Assembly: GCA_002786225.1 (NCBI GenBank)
Contig: PEQN01000028.1
Span: 1 to 37,381, forward strand
DNA length: 37,381 nt
Reading direction: 5' to 3'
Source of the DNA: Leptospira sp.
GTDB lineage: Bacteria > Spirochaetota > Leptospiria > Leptospirales > Leptospiraceae
Positions 36,408 to 37,381 of this stretch are shown in pieces. A program made the translations under genes and the position numbers. The notes beneath the pieces are model-generated. The model was not told where the DNA came from and made no database searches. It worked only from the letters and a program-made list of their open reading frames with translations. Positions within the stretch are counted from its first letter, which is position 1; every line of letters begins with the position of its first letter.

Positions 36408-36509
36408 AAAGGGTAATTTGATTTTTCGGATACAAGCTTCCGTGAAAATCTAAAAACAATTTGACAGATAGGTTTTTTTTGTCAGCTTGTTAATATCCGA
36501 CATAATTCT

Positions 36510-37334
36510 ATGAATTCCCCAGAAGAAATACAACACAATTCCTCCAAAGATGAACGAGATTTACTTCTCGAATACCAAGCTATAGACACTGATAAGATAG
36601 AGAAAATTGACATACTTGGTGTGTTGTTTGATAACGCAAATACGGACGAAGCTGCCGCAAAAATTGGAAGATGGATAGACCAAAAGAAAGGCTACAAGCA
36701 CGTGCTTTTCATGGATCCACCCAGACTGATGAAACTTCGTTCAGGAAAGAAATTGCATCGCATCACAGATAAGGCAGCCATGATCCTTGCCGAAGGAGCT
36801 GGGCTTGGATGGGCTTCTGGTGGTAAAATAAAGACACGTGTTTCCGTAATTGGTCTTATCATGGACTTGGTACGTTATGCAGAACTGAAAGGTTACACCA
36901 TCTTTATGCTAGGTTCCAAAGAAGATGTGATTGAAAGAGTCTTCTTCAATTTAACCAGACATTTTCCTAAACTAAGAATAGTTGGCCGCCACTCCGGACA
37001 CATGAACAAACAAAGGGAACTTATGGTGAAGGAAGCCATTCGCAAAACTAGCCCTGACATCATACTCTTCGCCTCAGACTTTCCTGAGCAAGAAATCTGG
37101 ATAGAGAACAACACCGGCTTCTTTGGCAATTCTGTTATAATCGGTGTTAGTGGAGCCTTCGACATACTTTCTGGAAAAGATAAGAAAGCCCCCGACTCTT
37201 TTAAATTGAAAGGCTATACCTGGCTTTGGAGGATTATAGCAAGACCTTATCGCATCTTTCGAATGTTTCGCATCTTACAGTTCATCATCATGGTTCTGCT
37301 CTCAAGAATCCAAAAGAAAAAATCCTTAGATTAA
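36510..37334 (+). CDS. WecG/TagA/CpsF-family glycosyltransferase
   Basis: GT26-family enzymes add N-acetylmannosamine or ManNAcA to undecaprenyl-linked sugars in surface polysaccharide synthesis. The 274-residue protein keeps the family outline: [67 protein letters not shown] followed by KAPDSF, and a C-terminal [17 protein letters not shown] that matches the membrane-contact appendage. In place of the usual Asp-Gly before the GxxxWA segment it has Glu95-Gly, and the N-terminal Thr/Asn-Pro motif reads MDPP. So the acceptor or donor may differ. A polar N-terminal extension of about 30 residues is unusual. The gene stands alone, transcribed away from the exported-protein gene. Confidence 0.85.
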   Translation: MNSPEEIQHNSSKDERDLLLEYQAIDTDKIEKIDILGVLFDNANTDEAAAKIGRWIDQKKGYKHVLFMDPPRLMKLRSGKKLHRITDKAAMILAEGAGLGWASGGKIKTRVSVIGLIMDLVRYAELKGYTIFMLGSKEDVIERVFFNLTRHFPKLRIVGRHSGHMNKQRELMVKEAIRKTSPDIILFASDFPEQEIWIENNTGFFGNSVIIGVSGAFDILSGKDKKAPDSFKLKGYTWLWRIIARPYRIFRMFRILQFIIMVLLSRIQKKKSLD

Positions 37335-37381
37335 ATGTAATTTCTGTATTTTTTGAAATTTAATTGGATAGGTAGCCCTAT

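Noticed and set aside
36461..36496. Perfect TTGACA ahead of the glycosyltransferase gene as a sigma70 promoter
   Set aside because: At 16-18 bases downstream there is no acceptable -10 box; the nearest TAATAT is 24 bases away, so I do not call a promoter.

Overview
The window is chromosomal DNA from a Leptospira-like spirochaete. It is AT-rich (roughly 35-38% G+C by eye, not counted). It combines flagellar genes (fliF, a fliG-like gene, fliH, fliS) with an LPS gene (lpxC), which Borrelia and Treponema lack. It also has loose spirochaetal lipoboxes, large 7TMR-DISM-type sensor proteins and a Leptospira-type 7TM N-terminal domain at the left edge. The genus is inferred from these features, not from a search. 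No rRNA, tRNA, CRISPR array, insertion sequence or phage gene was seen. The gene set looks like ordinary core genome.

Layout. 1-734 (-): N-terminal part of a membrane signalling protein cut by the window edge. 783-1427 (-): a DedA protein. 1496-6032 (+): an exported protein, an AI-2E family transporter, xseA, xseB and a sodium:solute symporter. 5983-7077 (-): ddl. 7139-10916 (+): an exported aromatic-repeat protein followed by mlaE, mlaF and an mlaD/MCE gene, i.e. an envelope lipid-transport operon. 11312-14011 (+): lpxC and PTS enzyme I. 14012-14838: a long gene-poor gap with inverted repeats and a possible decayed gene. 14839-16008 (-): a dGTPase-type HD hydrolase. 16100-17217 (+): a second DedA gene and a lipoprotein. 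17173-18573 (-): fliS, a coiled-coil protein and a J-domain protein. 18660-20830 (+): purN and purH. 20873-25598 (+): a membrane protein, an exported protein, a transaldolase-family aldolase, nagZ and an SDR oxidoreductase. 25684-33363 (+): fliF, fliG-like, fliH and two 7TMR-DISM sensor-like proteins. 33346-36407 (-): an exported protein, an MFS transporter and mtnC. 36510-37334 (+): a WecG/TagA-family glycosyltransferase.

Most interesting region. The flagellar run fliF-fliG-fliH continues without a gap into two large sensor-like genes. Both resemble histidine kinases, but both lack the phospho-accepting histidine. The first keeps its ATP-binding motifs. The second has lost most of them and carries a lipobox. 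The FliG in the same operon lacks the usual charged torque-helix residues and the EHPQ motif. Together this suggests a specialised, possibly non-motor or modified flagellar basal module with a dedicated pseudokinase pair, which I rank as the best candidate for an undescribed system. Second is the exported aromatic-repeat protein that opens the Mla/MCE operon, a candidate outer-membrane partner for that transporter. Third is the translationally packed fliS/coiled-coil/J-domain cluster.

The genome is compact. Several convergent pairs overlap at their 3' ends, and many co-directional neighbours overlap by 1-26 bases. Some long reading frames have start codons corrected here using neighbours, signal peptides or ribosome-binding sites (xseA, the repeat protein, the FliS-adjacent gene, purN, the 21.6-kb exported protein, the aldolase and the MFS transporter).
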